A stretch of 15,125 bases of DNA, from positions 1-15,125 of the forward strand of contig WLME01000013.1 in the NCBI GenBank assembly GCA_009700365.1, in the 5' to 3' direction. This DNA is from Actinomycetota bacterium. GTDB lineage: Bacteria; Actinomycetota; Actinomycetes; Nanopelagicales; Nanopelagicaceae. Under the pieces are notes generated by a model. The model was given only the letters and a program-made list of their open reading frames with translations, was not told the origin of the DNA and searched no databases. This document shows, piece by piece, positions 13,501 through 15,125 of this stretch; the first letter of the stretch is position 1; every line of letters begins with the position of its first letter. The translations under genes and the position numbers were made by a program.

Positions 13501-13506
13501 AGCCTA
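13501..13506 (-). promoter_or_regulatory. Leaderless -10 box of the hemolysin III gene, overlapping the MFS stop
   Basis: On the minus strand TAGGCT lies 6 nt before the ATG at 13494. Its first three bases are the TAG stop codon of the upstream MFS gene (13506-13504), so one trinucleotide serves both purposes. No Shine-Dalgarno is present. Confidence 0.55.
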
Positions 13507-14733
13507 ATCGTTTCTGAGGTTTCGGACAGAGGGAACTAGTAACGAGGCCAAAGCGGCGATAAAAGTCATTGCTCCAGTGATGAAGAGGATTTTGTCTACT
13601 CCAAAATGTATTGCAAGTGGACCTGCCGCAAGGATTCCAAGTGGTGCGATTCCGTAAGAGCCCAATGCGTCATAAGAACTGACGCGCGAGTATGACTCTT
13701 CGGGTATGTGGCTCTGAAGTGATGTGTTCCATGTGACCATGAATACCTCAAGACTGATTCCCGAAAAAATTGCGGCAAGAACTGTAACTGGCAGGGGAAG
13801 AGCAAATGCCAAACTGAAATCCCACAGCGCTGATACCGCTATTAGAACCATTGCGAGATAAAGTGGTCTGGCGATCTTTACTTTGAGAATCCAAATTCCA
13901 CCGAGCAACATTCCTGCAGAAAGCCCAGCCAAGTTGTATGACCACTGCTTGGGACCATTTAATGGGTCGCTGAAATTCAGTGGCCCTAAGACAGAGAGCA
14001 TGGATTCAAATGCCATGTTAATCAGAGCAAAGGAAAGCACCATCGCGATAACCCACGAGCGAGAGATAAATTCTTTCCATCCAATAATTAGGTCATGAAG
14101 AATCCCTGGACTCGCTTCTTTGATTTTTCCAATAATAGGAAGGTTCCAGACGATGGCACCTGCAATAAAAAAAGAGATTGCATCAACTAAAAGTCCCCAG
14201 CCTGACCCAACAGATACAACGAGCAACCCTCCCAATAAGGTGCCGATGATGTAACCAATATTTGTCATCAATCCGATAATTGCATTTCCTTGTTGCAATT
14301 TCTCTTTCGGAAGGATTTCTGGAAGCACTCCAGACATCGCCGGCCACCAGATTGCATTGAGAATTCCGAAAATTCCACCCATGAGTGCGAGCAACCAGGT
14401 ACTAGAAAATCCTGCAATAAGTGAGAGCGCACTTGTAGCTGCAAGGAAACTTCCAATCATGTCGCTTCCACCGACTAACCGGTTTCGTTGAAAACGATCT
14501 GCGATTACGCCGCCAAAGAGCATGAAGGTAAGCAGGGGAATAAAACGTGCGGCCATCACAATTGAAAGATCTTTGCCGGTGGCGCCAGGCAAGCTAAGAA
14601 CGCCGTAGGCAAGTGCGATAGGTGAGATGCCATTTCCGACATTTGAGATAAAGCGAGAGATCGCTAAGCCCGAAAACCCACGATGGCTACGAAGGTCCTT
14701 CAACTGACTGAGCACGGCATAAGAGTAAGTCAT
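13504..14733 (-). CDS. Major facilitator superfamily transporter (MFS_3 / EntS-like)
   Basis: The 409-residue protein has about 12 membrane helices and the MFS loop 2-3 signature GGVIADRFQRNRLVGG at about 74-89. ISRFISNVGNGISPIALAYG in the first helix and WWPAMSGVLPEILPKEKLQQ in the fourth-fifth region are typical of the MFS_3 group, which includes the enterobactin exporter EntS and many drug exporters. A small-molecule exporter is likely; the substrate cannot be read from sequence. It is the first gene of the minus-strand run and is divergent from the rhodopsin gene. No Shine-Dalgarno precedes the ATG. GACATT lies 6 nt upstream and could be a poor -10 box for a leaderless transcript. Confidence 0.88.
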   Translation of the reverse strand: MTYSYAVLSQLKDLRSHRGFSGLAISRFISNVGNGISPIALAYGVLSLPGATGKDLSIVMAARFIPLLTFMLFGGVIADRFQRNRLVGGSDMIGSFLAATSALSLIAGFSSTWLLALMGGIFGILNAIWWPAMSGVLPEILPKEKLQQGNAIIGLMTNIGYIIGTLLGGLLVVSVGSGWGLLVDAISFFIAGAIVWNLPIIGKIKEASPGILHDLIIGWKEFISRSWVIAMVLSFALINMAFESMLSVLGPLNFSDPLNGPKQWSYNLAGLSAGMLLGGIWILKVKIARPLYLAMVLIAVSALWDFSLAFALPLPVTVLAAIFSGISLEVFMVTWNTSLQSHIPEESYSRVSSYDALGSYGIAPLGILAAGPLAIHFGVDKILFITGAMTFIAALASLLVPSVRNLRND

Positions 14734-14807
14734 GGCAGGAATGTCCGAATTCGCCCGATATTTCTATGAAATTTCAGGAAAAATCTCACAAAATCTTAAC
14801 TTTGGGA

Positions 14808-14833
14808 GTGCAAATCCTTCGCAGGAAGCGCAC
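14808..14833 (+). repeat. 26-bp interrupted dyad upstream of the rhodopsin gene
   Basis: Outer arms GTGC (14808-14811) and GCAC (14830-14833) and inner arms TCCT (14815-14818) and AGGA (14823-14826) are placed symmetrically, with 3-nt gaps on each side and a TCGC loop. It could be a protein site in DNA or an imperfect hairpin in RNA. No T-run follows, so it is not a terminator. Confidence 0.45.
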
Positions 14834-14861
14834 ACTTTCTCTTGTCGGCGATCACTGAGGC

Positions 14862-14871
14862 TCCTCGAGGA
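14862..14871 (+). repeat. 10-bp perfect palindrome upstream of the rhodopsin gene
   Basis: TCCTCGAGGA is fully self-complementary, with no spacer, and lies between the other two dyads of the region. A palindrome of this length can occur by chance; its neighbours make it worth noting. Confidence 0.4.
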
Positions 14872-14893
14872 CTTCATGGGTTTGCTGAACTTT

Positions 14894-14909
14894 CGAATCA
14901 ACCGATTCG
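14894..14909 (+). repeat. Inverted repeat CGAATC-N4-GATTCG just upstream of the rhodopsin -10 box
   Basis: Two perfect 6-bp arms with a 4-bp spacer end 6 nt before the TATAGC box. It would occupy the -35 and spacer region, where a repressor or a MerR-type activator would bind. No regulator is identified in the window. Confidence 0.5.
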
Positions 14910-14915
14910 CACTGA

Positions 14916-14921
14916 TATAGC
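14916..14921 (+). promoter_or_regulatory. -10 box of the rhodopsin gene (extended, TATAGCA type)
   Basis: TATAGC preceded by TGA gives an extended -10 (TGN before the hexamer) and is followed by A. It lies 19 nt before the ATG at 14941, leaving a short leader that contains the Shine-Dalgarno. No good -35 is seen, which fits an extended -10 promoter. Confidence 0.5.
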
Positions 14922-14927
14922 ACTCAC

Positions 14928-14932
14928 GGAGG
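14928..14932 (+). promoter_or_regulatory. Strong Shine-Dalgarno of the rhodopsin gene
   Basis: GGAGG lies 8 nt before the ATG at 14941. It fits a highly translated membrane protein and confirms the start. Confidence 0.8.
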
Positions 14933-14940
14933 CTTAATTG

Positions 14941-15125
14941 ATGTCAGTAACACTCAACAGCAACCAATGGAACCTTGTTTATAACATCTTTTCATTCGGC
15001 TTGATCTCAATGCTCGCATGCACTGTGTATACCCTCGTATCACAGTCACGAGTTCTACCTAAGTACCGCCATGCTCTAGTGATGTCATCAATGGTTACAT
15101 TTATTGCTCGCTACCACTACTTCCA
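14941..15125 (+). CDS. Actinorhodopsin-like type-1 microbial rhodopsin, N-terminal part (runs off the right edge)
   Basis: Sixty-one codons are present. The protein begins MSVTLNSNQWNLVYNIFSFG, continues with helix A (LISMLACTVYTLVSQSRVLP), a KYRHALVMSS turn and helix B ending FIARYHYF. The YNxFSFG start, the V-x-P-x-YR link between helices A and B, and the YHY of helix B are features of actinorhodopsins and related xanthorhodopsin-like proton pumps. His59 in YHY corresponds to the proteorhodopsin histidine that pairs with the Schiff-base counterion. The pump motif of helix C and the retinal lysine of helix G lie beyond the edge, so proton pumping cannot be confirmed. A strong GGAGG and the TATAGCA promoter suggest high expression. 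Confidence 0.85.
   Translation, partial: MSVTLNSNQWNLVYNIFSFGLISMLACTVYTLVSQSRVLPKYRHALVMSSMVTFIARYHYF

Larger units (their letters stand above)
14734..14940. promoter_or_regulatory. Divergent regulatory region between the MFS gene and the rhodopsin gene
   Basis: This 207-bp gap is the longest non-coding stretch in the window. It holds three dyads (14808-14833, 14862-14871, 14894-14909), a TATAGCA -10 box and the rhodopsin Shine-Dalgarno. A 62-codon open frame starting at 14732 crosses it but has no family resemblance, no binding site and overlaps these elements, so I do not call it a gene. A second possible start is TAACTT at 14797-14802, which would put the first dyad at the 5' end of a leader RNA of about 130 nt. 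Confidence 0.55.

Noticed and set aside
14732..14920. 62-codon plus-strand frame in the region upstream of the rhodopsin
   Set aside because: There is no ribosome binding site and no recognisable sequence. It overlaps promoter and dyad elements and the MFS start.

Overview
This window looks like chromosomal DNA from a small freshwater actinobacterium of the acI / Nanopelagicales type (Planktophila- or Nanopelagicus-like). This is inferred from four things: the first 61 codons of an actinorhodopsin-like gene at the right edge, a clpS-DUF2017-mec-cysO-cysM-murI-rph-rdgB gene order matching the Mycobacterium tuberculosis Rv1331-Rv1341 region, moderate GC, and very short intergenic gaps. A DUF222/13E12 family gene at the left edge also fits Actinobacteria. 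No tRNA, rRNA, CRISPR array, insertion sequence or prophage gene was seen.

Layout. Positions 1-728 (minus) hold the N-terminal part of a DUF222/13E12 protein. A divergent promoter region leads to trhO (tRNA U34 hydroxylase, 878-1801) and a GNAT acetyltransferase (1825-2400). A tightly packed run follows: a small membrane protein (2418-2741), a secreted family 18 glycosidase (2744-4501), clpS (4498-4794, overlapping the glycosidase stop) and a DUF2017 protein (4791-5381, overlapping clpS). Next is the CysO-dependent cysteine pathway: mec (JAMM protease), cysO (ubiquitin-like sulfur carrier) and cysM (5419-7121). Then come murI (glutamate racemase), rph (RNase PH), rdgB-type XTP/dITP pyrophosphatase, and a lysine-rich single-pass membrane protein (9391-10206) that ends at a clear intrinsic terminator.

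The other strand (10250-14733) reads right to left: an MFS transporter, a hemolysin III/PAQR protein, a DivIVA-like coiled-coil protein with a basic tail, and an acyltransferase-3/SGNH fusion. A 207-bp divergent region with three dyad-symmetric elements separates the MFS gene from the rhodopsin gene, which runs off the right edge.

How the genes work together. ClpS delivers N-degron substrates to ClpAP/ClpCP. In M. tuberculosis, CysO-thiocarboxylate donates sulfur to O-phosphoserine on CysM, and Mec then releases cysteine from the CysO-Cys adduct. MurI makes D-glutamate for peptidoglycan. RNase PH trims tRNA 3' ends and the RdgB-type enzyme cleans the NTP pool.

The most striking pattern is in expression signals. 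At least six start codons lie 6-7 nt after a -10 hexamer, mostly TANNNT, with no ribosome binding site, which is the signature of leaderless transcripts. Three other genes, including the rhodopsin and the lysine-rich protein, instead share a TATAGCA box 19-30 nt before the start codon, two of them with strong Shine-Dalgarno sequences. The least explained genes are the lysine-rich membrane protein with an H1-like cytoplasmic tail and the coiled-coil protein with a similar tail.
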